Both the position numbers and the translations under genes were made by a program. Below the pieces are notes generated by a model. The model saw nothing but the letters and a program-made list of their open reading frames with translations. It made no database searches and was not told the DNA's origin. A DNA stretch of 64,000 nucleotides from Hydrangea macrophylla (lineage: Eukaryota; Streptophyta; Magnoliopsida; Cornales; Hydrangeaceae), in assembly GCA_033977485.1 (NCBI GenBank), contig CM066984.1:107107691-107171690 (forward strand), in the 5' to 3' direction. Of this stretch, positions 10,401 through 25,600 are shown one piece after another (position 1 is the stretch's first letter; every line of letters begins with the position of its first letter).

Positions 10401-13400
10401 CAAACCACAAGGGGCATTAGGTAATAATAATGAAAATTTAAAGCACAGGGGGGTAAGTGCAAATCAGCCAAACCACAGGGGGTGTACGTGTTTTTAACCC
10501 TAAAAGTTAATGCTACTCCAGTGCAACTTCATGCTATATAGGTAATAATGACAGCTTCCAGTCAATAGGTGAAAGTTCAACAATGAAGTTCAAGCAAATT
10601 CCTATCATTCAAAACATTAGGCAAAAGAAAATGGACAAGCAGCCATCTGTGATTTGAATGGCAGTGAGTGATTCAATACGTAACTGAATGATATCCAAAG
10701 CCCAGACAAGACTAAGTTTAAAATATTTAAATTAAGAACCAACTTCACCCAAAAGAAAAAATGCAGGAACAAAATTTTACTCCCTCCTTTACCTTTCCTC
10801 CATGTTGTGAGACATAAAGTAGACATGAGATGTGTAATTCAGGTACTCAAACATACACACACATAGGCCTAGAGGACCATCAGATGAATGATTCTCTTCT
10901 TGGGTATGACATCAGTGGTGCACTAATGTCTATTTTAGCTCCAACATAATGCATGTCTTTCTCTATGCCAATGGTGATGGGAAAAATGAACATACGGATG
11001 TTTTTAAATACCTGGATTGGAGTTATGCACATGTTCTTGCCAGATTGTTGGAGTGGGTGTGTTCCATTCGCATATTGCGACTCTGAGATGAGACGCAATC
11101 ACATGGACAGCTGCCTAGAAGATGATAAATCATCCAATGATCATTTCAACTAATGTTTAGCACCCAATGACTGTTCAAGTGCACAAATGGATTGTTGAGA
11201 GACAAAATGAAGAATTATAAACCATAAATTTATGGATGAAAACAGAGACAACGTACAGATTTTCCAACTCCAGCTGGCCCAGTGATGAGAAGAACGTTAT
11301 TACAAAATTCTACCTGCAATCAACGAAGAATAAGGGTCTGTTTGATAAAAACTGAAAACTAAGTACTGAAAATTAAGTGCTGAAAATTAAGTGCTGAATT
11401 TTAAGTACTGAAAATTTGAAGTGAATGAGTTTGCAACACTGAAAAAAGTGTTTCAAGAACAAAAATAGACTGCATTCAGTGATTATTTTCAGTAGAAACT
11501 TTTCACTTAAAAGTTTTCAGTGGATTTTTTTTTGGCTGCCTTTTCAATGAAGTGGTACATTATCAAACGCATGAAAAGTAACAAGTGTTGAAATGAAACA
11601 CACCCTAAGTGGTACATTTTCATTTTCAGGCACTTAATTGGGCTATCAAACACACCATAAGTTTAGTCTCCACAGCAAATAGGAGACAATACAGCAAGGA
11701 AACAAATAAACATAAAGAAGCAAAATCTTATAACAACATAGTTTTGCCCTTAAAATTGGAAATTTTTACGCACTATAATTCTGAAAACTCAAAAGTTAGG
11801 GATGATAATATGGGATTAAAAAAAAAGGGGGGGTGGGGGTTGTGTAAATACATTTTTACCCCTTGTGGTTAGGCCCATTTTCACTTTACCCCCCTGTGGT
11901 TCATAAGTGGACACTTAACCCCCCCTGCGGTTTTGGACTAAAGGGTAACTGTTAATATTTCCCTCAAAACTAATGGAAATTCTAAAATTGGCCAAAAATA
12001 TTAACACTTAACCGTTTTGTGAGGTTAATTTTGGGGTTAATCACCTATGTGGAGATAATGCTGCCATTTGACCCACCTATGTGGGTTTAATTTTAACACT
12101 TAAGCCCTTTGGGAAGCTACTGTGTGAGGTCAATTTTGACACTTAAACTCTCGGAAGTGGGGCTAATTTTAACATTCGATCCCCATGTGGGGCTCTTTTC
12201 AGCTAAATCTTAGTAATCTCACTTTAGTCCAAAACCACAAGGGGGTTAAGTGTCCACTTTTGAACCACAGGGGGTAACGAGATAATGGGTCTAACCACAA
12301 GGGGGTAAAAGGTAATTAACCCAACAAAAAAAATAAGTAGCAGTAAGAAAGACCTCAAAGACAAATCAAGACTCACAAAAGTGCTGAAATTGCCACAAGT
12401 CACAACAATGACAATGTGACTAGCTACTAGCTGCAGGGGGAAAACATTTATGCTGAACAGAAGGGAGAAAAATGAAAAGGCGAAACAAAATCAGGAACAA
12501 TAAAATCCATGAAAGCCTACAAAAGAGGGGGGAGGGGTGTAAGTCAAGATTCAATTTCACCCGGCATATATTGCATAGTTAGATACTCACGTTTCTCGCC
12601 TTTGAAGGAAATCTACAATCAAAAACCTTTTGTTGCTCTAGTTATACGACAATTAACGCTTGTAAAAATCATAACAGCTGTCATGAGCCACATTATTACC
12701 CTTGCAGTTCTCAATCTTTCCTCGAACCACACTTTAACCTCTTCAACCTGCAGAAAACAAGGACAACGGATCTCACTGGAATATTCATAATCGTGTAACT
12801 TAAACAAACTAACTTTACCTTCTTTTTGTGAACAGCAAGCTCTTCCAAGGACCGAGGCTTATGTTTATCGACCCATAAATCCTTGTTGCTCCTTCCACAA
12901 CCTGAATCACATTTTTCATAATCTCAACTCTACAGGGTAAAGTAAACAAGAATCCTAACGAAGGAAGATTTTGGCCAAAATAATAATTGGCAAAAAGTGA
13001 CAAACAAACAACAGCAGGACATAGAACATAACTTAAATTACAACGATACTGCACCACGTACATTTGAATTGAATTTCTTTTATTTGCAGTATTTCTGCAT
13101 AGTGCCAGCAATACATAAACAAACAATGTCGATTTGCAACTTTTAAGATCATAATCTAGACCCTGCACTTCACATACCATTTTTTTTTTTGATAACCCAC
13201 TTTACGTGTAAGAATGTCACACCCTTGATCACAATTCCCATCCAGCGATAACTCAGCATTCAGTTGGTCAGTCATTAATTTCAGTTTAGTGTAGTGAAGT
13301 ATACGCTTAACCATAATCCTTAGGGTCTGGTCAAAACTACTCTAAAACAATAAGGTGACGGGTATAGCATAGGAACGGCTTCGGTTGGTTCCAAGAATTC

Positions 13401-15100
13401 CATCCCTAAGACGACCTTGAACTTGAAGGAGGCACAGTGAGATTATTCGCCCCTTTCCATCCTCCTATTTTTAACTCCACACCCTTTGCAATGCCATGGA
13501 TTGGTTAATAAAACATTCCAAAATTCATTGAGAGGTGATCAGATAGTATTTTCATTCATTGAAGAGACCCCAAAATTTTAAACTACTTGGGCAGTTAAAA
13601 CAGCCAATAAAATCTATGGAATGGAGGCAGACATGGATGCATGTTTGACTATAATGCACAAACATCCAATGCTTAAATTTCAAAATAAAGCTTGATCTAA
13701 CATCAAATGGTTCTAGAAAAACAATGTCAACATAATAATTATCGTACAGTATACGAATGGACCATGTGAAAAACGAGTGCAACATAAATTTATGAGCAGA
13801 CAGATAATGAATTATGAACTAGATGCTGAAGCTATGTATTCTTGTTAATTATACAATAGTGATGATTTATAATAACAGAAAGGACGTAAATAATAACTAC
13901 GACAAGAATCCAAGTTACATAAATAAGCCCTAAGCCTCCAATGTGCAGAGAAGCTAAAAAATCAATGCCCTAAGAACAATGAAAAATAAACAACACCCTC
14001 CAAAAAATAAATGCAAGAAGTATCAAAAAGCAGAACCTATTGGAATAGCATACCAGCAGGTACCTTGAACCCAGGAAACCCGTCATCAAAATCCTCACAA
14101 AACGTTTTGATCTGCATCAAGCAACATTAAATTTGAAGTTCTGTGTACTCCCGGAAAAAGAAAACAATAAACAAGAAAGCAAATTCAAATGCTTTCGATG
14201 ACCAAAATTCCACATAATTCAATGGAACTAGCTCCACACCTCCGTTTGCAAATATCATGCCAGCAATATCTCATGGCCCTATAATGGCTTTGACATTGCA
14301 GTGCAGGATATAACTACCATGAATTTCCGAAAGATATCATTGATGATGTGAAAGTTTAACCAAACTCATCCAGAAATCAAAAGTTAAACCAATTGGAAAA
14401 GTGAATCCAACAGGGCTCCCCTTGGTCGCTGAGAAAGAGAAGAAATACATATTTTTTTAAATAGCAATAATGAAATTGTGAACCTTAGAATCTACAGTTT
14501 TGAGAGCAAAGAAATCATAAACCTCCACTTGAAATCACCAAATAAACTGTGCCTCCAAATTAAGCCACTCTTCATCTATAACATCTAGAAGGGTAAGAAC
14601 AAGGTGCGAAATGACGAAATGATAAGTTTGATGCTGCCATGGTGAACCAAGGTCATCCAATAGAACATTAAATTACTTGAATTTGCCATTTTTCTACCTC
14701 AAATTTTTTCAGCTCCTAAACAGAGGGTAGTGTTAAAGTGACTTCAGATTCAAGTGTCATATGTGATTGTGAACTCATACGTTGACTCAATACTCAATTG
14801 AACCAAGTTCAGTTCTTTAGAAAACTATCTGATAAAAAATGGAAGTTGAAATTCAACAAATCGCATTATGATAAATACAACATTAAGACAATAATGTACC
14901 TCATCAAACCCAGTGGATTTTTCAGATGGTCGAGAACAAGAATACGAAAAGCGGGCCTTCTTCGCCCTTTTGGTTTTAGTACAAGGAACAGAAGATGGTC
15001 TCGGATTCGATTTTGATTTTCTGTAACTGAAATTCAACGAAAAATCTTCATCTTCATCATCCGATGATGAAACAACTATAGTGTTTCTCTTGCCCATCAT
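4448..15100 (-). CDS. RAD17: Cell-cycle checkpoint clamp-loader subunit RAD17
   Basis: RAD17 replaces RFC1 in an alternative clamp loader that places the 9-1-1 clamp on damaged nuclear DNA. Twelve exons were rebuilt on the minus strand: 15100-14900, 14111-14054, 12901-12819, 12747-12700, 11313-11257, 11114-11012, 9719-9409, 9293-8939, 7316-7191, 5872-5674, 5595-5535, 4678-4448. All phases close to 610 aa, close to the usual ~600 aa of plant RAD17. Visible motifs are an N-terminal acidic SSSDDEDED, the conserved [19 protein letters not shown], Walker A GPAGVGKS (about 142-149), [15 protein letters not shown], Walker [10 protein letters not shown] (about 219-227), and an acidic tail after about 587. 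ATG is at 15100 or 15097 (MMGKR or MGKR). A downstream in-frame donor in exon 2 (14054) was chosen because it restores the frame to exon 3. The last exon ends TGG-TAA, but a GTAAGT overlaps there, so a further small exon is possible. Introns hold several MITEs. Not an operon; divergent from ROP. Confidence 0.9.
5188..5503. mobile_element. hAT-like MITE, copy 1 (CTATGTTAC family)
   Basis: Flanked by a perfect 8-bp duplication CTCATGGG (5180-5187 and 5504-5511). Ends are GTATGTTACATGGACT and AGTCCATGTAACATAG, a 15-bp terminal inverted repeat apart from the outermost base. The interior is rich in GTGTC/GACAC words and codes for nothing. It lies in the last RAD17 intron, 23 bp inside the exon 11 donor. 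Eight-bp duplications are typical of hAT transposons. Confidence 0.85.
6016..6345. repeat. Diverged direct duplication in RAD17 intron 9
   Basis: Two similar blocks (about 6016-6095 and 6240-6340) share ACTTTGTCTT, a TATTTCAA word, TTCCACAA(C/T)TTGATC and ATGGAAGGAAG in the same order and orientation. Local duplication is the simplest explanation; no coding function. Confidence 0.5.
8600..8860 (-). mobile_element. TRIM-like retroelement remnant
   Basis: Two near-identical words, AAGCTGTTAGAGAATGGGCC (about 8641) and AAGCTGATAGATAATGGGC (about 8817), bracket ~180 bp. On the minus strand TTGGTATCAAAGCCTTG follows one of them, one base off the initiator-Met tRNA primer-binding site TGGTATCAGAGC, and then a GGGAGGTCTTGAGTTC word. 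This is the layout of TRIM internal domains between short LTRs. The element looks truncated and no TSD was found. Confidence 0.45.
9975..10503. mobile_element. Foldback element A in RAD17 intron 6
   Basis: The left end TTAGGGTTAAATACATTTAC, then ACCCCCTGTG, is mirrored by CACAGGGGGTGTACGTG and TTTTTAACCCTAA at the right, giving a ~28 bp imperfect terminal inverted repeat. Subterminal CTTACCCCCCTGTGGTTT is mirrored as CACAGGGGGGTAAG. No ORF. The target duplication is unclear. Confidence 0.65.
11334..11663. mobile_element. MITE-like element in RAD17 intron 4
   Basis: Starts GGGTCTGTTTGATA and ends TATCAAACACACC (inverted). The inside has repeated AAGT(A/G)CTGAAAATT words and their inverse around 11500. 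Typical plant 'GTTTGATA' MITE layout; non-coding. Confidence 0.55.
11836..12326. mobile_element. Foldback element B, relative of element A
   Basis: The left arm reads TTTTTACCCCTTGTGGTTAG, then CTTTACCCCCCTGTGGTTCA and a CACTTAACCCCCC word. The right arm (about 12225-12326) repeats these in reverse complement: AAGGGGGTTAAGTGTCCAC, GAACCACAGGGGG and TCTAACCACAAGGGGGTAAA. It shares the CCCCCTGTGGTT / CCCCTGCGGTT theme with element A (9975-10503). Non-coding. Confidence 0.65.
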
Positions 15101-16387
15101 CACCAATGAAAATGCAACAAAAGATTAGCACTTTTTTCACGAAAACCTAGAAGAACGAAACCCTCATCAACTGACACTATAATCAGCAATCAAACAGTTT
15201 ATCGAAACCCTAAAGTGCGGCGATTGAAAGAGGAAGTAGTATACAAAAGATGGTGCGAGGAATGGATTAAACGAGAAGCAAGGATCTGGAATATGAACAT
15301 TTTTCAATCGAAGAATGTGTAAGTATATGTGTGTGTATGTATAGATATAGATATATACTCCATAGAGAGTGGGGGGTTCGAAAAAAACGCGGGTGTTTTT
15401 TGGGGAGATTTCTATAGCGTAGCTGAGAAGCTGACGACTATGGCTAATGTTCGGGTGTATTGGCATATACATGGAGCCTGGTGAATTCAGTTTATCATAT
15501 CGGTTTTGATTGGTGTACATAAAATATGCACGTGCAGATATGGTAAATTTCATGTATGTAGGCATGAGCTAAGTGAATGACCGAGGTCTTTATGTGTAAG
15601 TAACATTATCCATACTAGATTCACACCCATTCATCTACACTCTCACGTGGACCAATGAAGAGATGAGATAAATTGTGGAGCCTATTGGGGTCCACACAAT
15701 CTCTTTCATCTCTCCATTAATCCATGTCAGGATGTAGATAGATGAGTGTGAGATTCGGATATGAATCTATCCTATAGAAAATTCACTTAACGAACCCATC
15801 TAGGGAAGCATGGACACTCGCGGATATCTTTCTTGCAGTGTCCACATGCAAGAAACCAACCGGACCCGACCCAGACCCGAACTGATACATTCACAGACTT
15901 GAACCAACCCAACCCGTTCGGGTCGGGTCCTGGGTATTTTGTTCACCCCCAGTTTCTACCACGTTGTAACTTGTAAGTCATAAACAGTTGGCAGAAATCT
16001 TATGAATGCCAAGATTTTTAATCTCTGTAGAGTTGCATCTTTGCATTTTCTTTCTTTTATCTTTGCACTTGTTGGTTCTGATTGTTTCAAATGTATTTTT
16101 TTTTGTTGGTTTCAAATGGTTTAACGTGGAGCTAGTGAGGTAAACAAGGCTGAAAAATGTCACCAATCTACATATTAAGGGTTCTAGAGGTATCAGGAAA
16201 TCACTGGTTTTTCTCTCATATGTGTATGGTGGAATTATTTAGAGCCCCTTTGGTATTGTTGTAAGAATAATAACTGTTGGAAAAGCAGCAACTTGTTGCT
16301 TTTGATTTAAGCTATTTTTTCAGCTCTAAAAGTTTAAAGGGGATACGATTATTGTTATTATTATTATTAGTGAAATTAGAGGTGTAA

Positions 16388-16527
16388 GCAAACCGATCAA
16401 ATCAATCGGTTTTGTACAGTTCTGTCGATTTTTTTAAAAAAGAATTCTAGTGTCAAAATCTGAAAATTTATTAAACCGAACAAAAATCAATCGGTTAGAA
16501 AAAAAACCAAACCGAACCATTTACACC
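16388..16527. mobile_element. Short foldback element
   Basis: AGAGGTGTAAGCAAACCGATC at the left is mirrored by AACCGAACCATTTACACCTAT at the right, with internal AATCGGTTTTG / AAAAATCAATCGGTT. GTGAAAT flanks both ends. The element is of the class seen near many plant genes; non-coding. Confidence 0.5.
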
Positions 16528-16616
16528 TATGTGAAATAGTTGTCAAATGGACTCAAAAATCTAAATATTTCAAATAAGTGGTTGTTGGTCTCAAATAAGT
16601 TGACATAGAGAGACCA

Positions 16617-16740
16617 CCGAGGTGGGTGGCTAGTGGACAAGGCCCTCCTTGTGGCCAGATAGGTCACGAGTTCGAGCTGGAGAGGATACAAGACAGAGGC
16701 TTTGTGGTCACCCATTGCAGGGGCGAATCCATGGCAAGAC
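16617..16740 (+). mobile_element. SINE-like fragment
   Basis: The sequence GTGGCTAGTGGACAAGG, followed by CCTCCTTGTGGCC and GGTCACGAGTTCGAGC, resembles tRNA-derived plant SINEs of the Au type, with a B-box-like GTTCGAG. Only the head is recognisable; no tail or TSD was found. Confidence 0.4.
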
Positions 16741-17788
16741 CATGGCCCCCCCCCCAATTTTTTTTGAAAATTAGTGCGATGCATGTGTAATTTTAACATT
16801 TTGAAGTTAATTTAGTAATTGACCATCCTAAATTCTTAACATTTTCAACATATATCATTCAGATAAAAGTCAGTTGCAACTTTCAATTAAAATACAACTG
16901 GTCCTACTATATTAATCTTGGTCCCATTGCCACTAAAGGTATCAAAGGGGTCGGGTTGACACGGACTGGCTTTTTTGGCCCCGCCCACAAGGCCCCCTGT
17001 CCATCACATCCGGTTCGGGGCGGACACTCCCAATATTGTCCACGGACCGACCCGAAGCCCGTCAAGGCCCGAGCCAAAACATGAAGAAAAGTGAAGTGGC
17101 CCACTAGCTTGGCCCGGCCTGGACCAGCATAGACCCGGGCCATCGGTACACCCTCCCCTCCCAAGCGCGGCCCGGTATTAGGTGAAGCCCGACCCAAAAG
17201 CCCGATTAGGCCAGTTTTGGCCGATCCTAGCTCGGCCTAGCCTGTTTGACAACTCTAACTGTCACATCAATTTTCATCTAAAATGATATGATAGTGGACC
17301 CACCGAATTTTGATTGGATGATGTTGAAGTGGTCCTATTATTATTACCAATGGACCTACTATCACATCATTCGAGAAGTACTTTTGGGTTAAGAATTTAG
17401 TACTATTTTATTTTACTGCAAGTCTGCAAGTCAGCAACTGTATTTATTGCTGTATTAGAGTGCATTTATTAGTGTATTAGAGTAATTCTAGCATATTAGT
17501 AACAAATGCAGGACTGTGTTAGGTAAAAATGATGTTTGGGAGTACTTTCCATAAGCGGAGGGGAGCCAAACGGCCTCCCAAAAACAGCGCGATTCGCAAG
17601 AAACGCGGAAGCAACAGCCAATCAAAGCCAAAAACAGTAACGGTTTCGTTGGCAAAAAATGAGGTTTGGGTGGTGGTGGTCCGCCAGCGAACGCTTCAAC
17701 TGCATTGTTTCCCGGCGTAAAAAAGGTATGGGATCATGGGGAGTCCCAATACATAACATATAATCAATATACTTACAACACATTCCCC

Positions 17789-17821
17789 CCCTCTTCTCTC
17801 TCTACTCTCTCTCTCTCTCTA
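17789..17821 (+). repeat. CT-rich tract in ROP 5' UTR region
   Basis: C/T-only run with (CT)n, about 240 bp upstream of the ROP start codon. CT-rich tracts are frequent near plant transcription starts; the transcription start itself is not determined. Confidence 0.5.
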
Positions 17822-18036
17822 GATCTTCATCACCAATTATTTCATTCTTTTCTAGGGTTTGGCATTTCCATTTCATCCTTCATTTTCTGAAATCGCTCCT
17901 CGTCTTGCGAATCTGTGGCCGTCACTTTCTTTCTCAACTAGGGTTAGGGTTTCTCTGAGACGCATTCTTGTTCTCACTGTTTTCGAATGTGTGCTTGAAT
18001 TTGGTCTGCGAATCAGGTCTTCTGAAGAAGATCTGA

Positions 18037-20872
<2,836 letters not shown>

Positions 20873-22646
20873 TTACTAACAGTCCTGAAGAGAGAACATC
20901 CCTTCATCCATTCTGAATGTATTTCCCCCTCGTACACTTTTCTCTTCTTCCCTTTGTCTTAGAGGAAGCAGGAGGTCCTGGTTTCTAGGCATTTCTGTTA
21001 ATTCTGAGGTGGCTTGTTATTGTGTATCTTGAAATCTCTAATTGTCGAACCACATTATGTTGTAGCACACCTCATCCGGTTTTGATTAGCTTTATGTACT
21101 AGTTGACCGGAAGATTCCAGTTGGGAAACAAGTTTGTATTGACGATGCATTTATATTCATTGCTTTGTATCCCGATTTAAAGATTTGGATGTGTTTTGAT
21201 GGTGTTACTCTCTGTGTAGGGAGTATAAATGTTTTTTTCTGTTCATTTGCTCCACTAATTTGTGCTGGTTCACCAGGGTTGTACTAACTGCCATGTGATT
21301 TTCTGTTCTATGAATATTATTTTCTACAGGGTCCCTGTGTTGATTAATGTGGCAACGATTAATCATAAATGGTGGTACAAAATGTCTTTGTTATGCATTA
21401 TGCAGATAAAACAACCAATGATATTAATAATCTCATCCCTTTTTCGTTTCTTTTCTTTACAAGAATTTGTTTATTTTCATGTGAAGCTCTTAATTTAGCA
21501 TACTTCATGAGCCTGTACATCTACCAATTAAGTTGACTCGGATTATAGGTTTTTCCAGCTAACCACAACTAGAGATGGCTGGTGATGGCAGTTGGGCTCC
21601 ACAGCTATTCCACCAGTGGTGGTGCTGGTTTGGCACTCTATTCCAAGTAGAATTTGAGACATGTTAGAAAAGATTCCAGTTAGGCAGTTACTATGGTTAG
21701 TGTGCTAAGGTGTTTTTTAAACCAATTCATGCTGTATTTCAGGAAGTTGCGATTATCGTGAGAACATCATTCAAAGTTGTACTTCTTAAGTTTTTTACTA
21801 ATGACTTGAGCAGCTTGGTCTTGACTAAGAAAACTCTTAGGCCTAGGATGTTTAAATTGGGGGCCCCATTTTGGCTCGAGGGATGATAAAAATGTTTTAT
21901 TTATTTATTTATATATAAGAGAAAAAAAAAAAGAGCAAATATGTAAACCACTTTTCTTTTGCTCAGCCCTCAGATGGTGACACCACTGACACATACCCCC
22001 GTGTGTCGGTGTCCCTAGAGTTTCCGATACTAGCATGCCACCCAAAATAAAGTACGCGTGCTTCCTAGACAATAAGCAAACCTGAAATGCTTGGGTCAAG
22101 AATTAGGGACAAAACCATACAAACAAGGAAATATAATACTATGCTTCCTAAATTTCTATCCCAAAAGTGCTTCCCAAATTATGTGACAGTGGCACCAGGT
22201 CTAATACAGTGGTTCACAATTGAATTTTGATTGGAAGTTGTTTACCTTGCCCCACTACCGCAGCATTTGAAAAGCACTTTTGGGATAAAAATTGGAGAAG
22301 CATAGCATTACTCAACAATGAAAGGTGACTCACCTCAATTCATCTTTGTGCAGTAGTAGGCTTGAAATTAACACCCTTCACTTGAAGGAAACAATGCTAT
22401 TATAATGATAAATTTAAGTCCCAAAGCTACTCATTACCACAATAAAAGCTGTACGCATACAGAATTTTCCCCAGATGTGACATCATTGCTCACCTAAAAG
22501 TCAATAGTGCATTGAACTATGCACAAACTAATTCTTGTCCACCATAACCATAACACCTAGCCTTTTTCTCTAGTAGTGCAATGTGCATGTAGTCCAAATC
22601 CAAAATCCTACTTGAACCCCAAGCCGGAGACCATTCGTCCAATTTA
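20873..22646. other. Convergent intergenic region ROP / VPS35
   Basis: Holds the 3' ends of two convergent genes. About 20873-21250 is likely ROP 3' UTR. The remainder is AT-rich with a GTGTC-rich patch (21970-22035: GACACCACTGACACATA, GTGTGTCGGTGTCCC) related in vocabulary to the CTATGTTAC MITEs. No gene. Confidence 0.5.
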
Positions 22647-25600
22647 TCACACCTTAATGGACTCGTATCTCTCACCCATTCCACCACCTTTCTGCTTCTG
22701 GAACTGGATGTACCGCATTGTGCTGGCCAAGAAAGCATCTGCAGCTGGATCTGGTGTTGTATTCTCACTCTGCATCTCATTTGTGATTAATTCAATCAGG
22801 TCTTGGATTGTAGCAACTGTGATCTGCGTGTTCCCCTTCTCATAGAAATAGAGATACCTAATATTGCAAAATATTCTTTTTTCTTAGTCCTCGATAATTT
22901 TCGAGGGGAAAAAAAGATGAGGCATGCATGAACAAGTGGAATAATCATGAAAAGATCAACTTACTTGTTCAGTATTTCAATGAATAGCATGACCGATCCG
23001 CTGCTCCCTCGTGTAGCGCTACGCATTTGTTGAGCTGCATTTGCAATTCTCAAAGCACGCTTTAAGCAAAGCAACACCCTGTTTGCCAATAAAAAGAGCA
23101 AGCAACAGAAAACTCCATTATATTTCCCCAAGTCACGGAAGATATTTTTATAATACAGAGAAATAGAGATTCAGCCAACAAAACTTGTACTACTTAAGAG
23201 GAAATAGCAAGTATCTAGGTACAACAAATCTGCTTGCATGAACATGTCCACGCATGTGTTACCCATTGCCAGGAACATGTGCAAGTTTAAGCACAGCCAC
23301 TGCTTGGTTCATGGATTTAGTGAAGCAAAAGAAAAGAAGTTGACGAGGACAACACTCTTCTTTGTTTTTTAAATAAGAAATCAGAGAAAATAGGATGAGT
23401 AATATATTTTGGAATTTTGCGAGTCACCCCTCTTACTTTTCATCGAGTTCTAGTGTGATTTAGGATTGAAGGAAAACACTAGGGAAAACAAAGGGATATA
23501 GTTTCCTTTCTCGTTTTCATACTCCAAATCCCAAAAACCAAATGGAGCCTCAATATTGTATGTAATGAATGTGAAATGTATGGGAATGAACCTCTCTCCA
23601 TCCTTCATGCTATCCTGATCGTCTACCCAGAAGAGATGTGAACATGCATAAACAGCTCTGCACTGATCAGGCTTCTTCAAAAGCTTTGCAGAGTACTGTT
23701 CAAAAAGAAAGGCTTTATATCAGATCTTTGACAACCGCAATTATTCAATGTATTAATGATATGTTACAAATAATACCCCGGTGGCCTTGTGCGTCAATGT
23801 ATCCCTGTTTTCAACACCGAAGACATGCATTCTCTGGAGAGTCCCTATTATCAGGTGTATGGCTGTCACCTGTGCTTTTGAATCCTATCACAACAGACAT
23901 ACCCAAGCATGGGCGAGGAAATTAGCACTTGTGTATTCTATTGCACGCTTGGAAAGAGTACTAAGGGGCTGTTTGGGAAGTCAAAGAACCAGTAACCAGA
24001 TTTATAAATCGAATGTATGGTCAAAAGACTCAAAATCCAATTCTCACATAGGAGTCTGTGCGCAATCTAATATCTTTCTGAAAATTGGTTCTTTGCCGAA
24101 CCAACATAACCTTGGTTCTCATAAAAACAAAATCCTATTTTAAAGATTCCTAAACAGGCTCTAAAACACACGAACTAGTTCCAGAAAAACTTAATAAAAG
24201 GTACCAAGACAGGCAAAAGATATCAGTCTGCAATCAATTACCGAGATTTCTTCTTCATAGAGAATATACGCTTGGGTGAAAAATTCATAAGCAACGGGCT
24301 CTAGATCACAAGCATTTGCAGCCTGAAATTCAAGAAAACAAAGGCAAGTGCAGGTCAGCCAAAACCTGGCAATGCCATTTGATTGTCCAAATGGTTTGAG
24401 GCAAACTAAACATTTTTAACGCACCTCGGCACATTCCAAGTATAACCGTAATGCCAGTTCGGGTACTGGAACGGTTGACAGAGCCTCAATTGTCTGAAAC
24501 AAAAGGTATATGCAGTCAGACAAAAGAGTAGATAGAACCTGTAGGTGGGAAATATCAGACATACGCCTCCCAAACCAGTATCATATGCGAAATAAAGGTC
24601 CAGAGCTAGTGAATTGAATATATAGTTGACAAGAGAAATAGACGTGAACAGCAGAGAGAAAAGAACAGAAAGACAAAGAGCTACAAGCCTACAAACACAT
24701 TATGGAGATAAACAAATTCTCTCACTCTGGATAATTTTAACACCAAATGCACTACCCTTTAATAGCATGCTAGAAAACCCAATTGAAAGACAAGAAGTCT
24801 AGGATCAAACTTGGAGCATTCAGTTGAGCAAAAATGCAAGAAGAAAATGTTACGGAACACTATTAAAAAGAAAAGAAGAAGAAGAAGAAAATGATCAAAA
24901 CTGCACGCTTGATGATTTTGATTTGGCAATCTAAGTGCAATATTGCTAATGCAGCAATATATTGACAATATGTAATGGGTGGAAATGCTTAAAATAATCC
25001 CCTTTCTTTTTCTTTTTTAACTGTTTATTTGATGAGTAAGAGATTTTGATAACCCGGCTCCAAACAGAGGGTGCACCCATGTACAGGATACATACTAAAT
25101 ACTGTTAGAGTTTATTTAGTTGAATAGTAGTATTAAGGGTAGTATTGTACTTTTATTCGTGCTTATATATAAATGCAAAGTGCACAAGCAAGCTGATTAA
25201 GCTGCTTAATTATTTCTAACATATCTCAAGTATCTCTCTTCTCTTTTTCATCAAACCCTAATTCTTCATTGTAAAACTCAACTTGGTATCAGAGCGGATC
25301 GATCCGGAATCATACATCTCCTCAACAGAACCATTAGAACCTGCCGAAACAGGATACGAATCCCTTGGCTGCTGCTGACGTCATTTGCCGGTGATGACGT
25401 CATGCTGACATCATCATTTTCCGGCGAGATTACCGGTCGGAATTGACATGCCCAGTTTCTCCTCGATGTGCTGATCATTATGGTGTATTTTTCGAAATCA
25501 TTGGAAGTCGTTTGACTGGATTTTTTTATTTTTGTTTATTATCGGAATTTTAGGGCTTTATTTTTCAATCTGTCGATCTGGGATTTTTGGGGGGGTTTTC

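Noticed and set aside
12578..12599. Possible extra RAD17 exon of 9 or 22 bp upstream of the Walker A exon
   Set aside because: Exon 4 to exon 5 joins in phase and yields the usual spacing between RLRTAR and [15 protein letters not shown]; the 22-bp version shifts the frame.
15167..15565. 132-codon minus-strand ORF upstream of RAD17
   Set aside because: Low-complexity, contains a TATATATGTGTGT-type tract, no recognisable motif and lies in the divergent promoter region.
23450..23680. 76-codon ORF containing [17 protein letters not shown]
   Set aside because: Not a separate gene; it is VPS35 exon 20 read through into the following intron.
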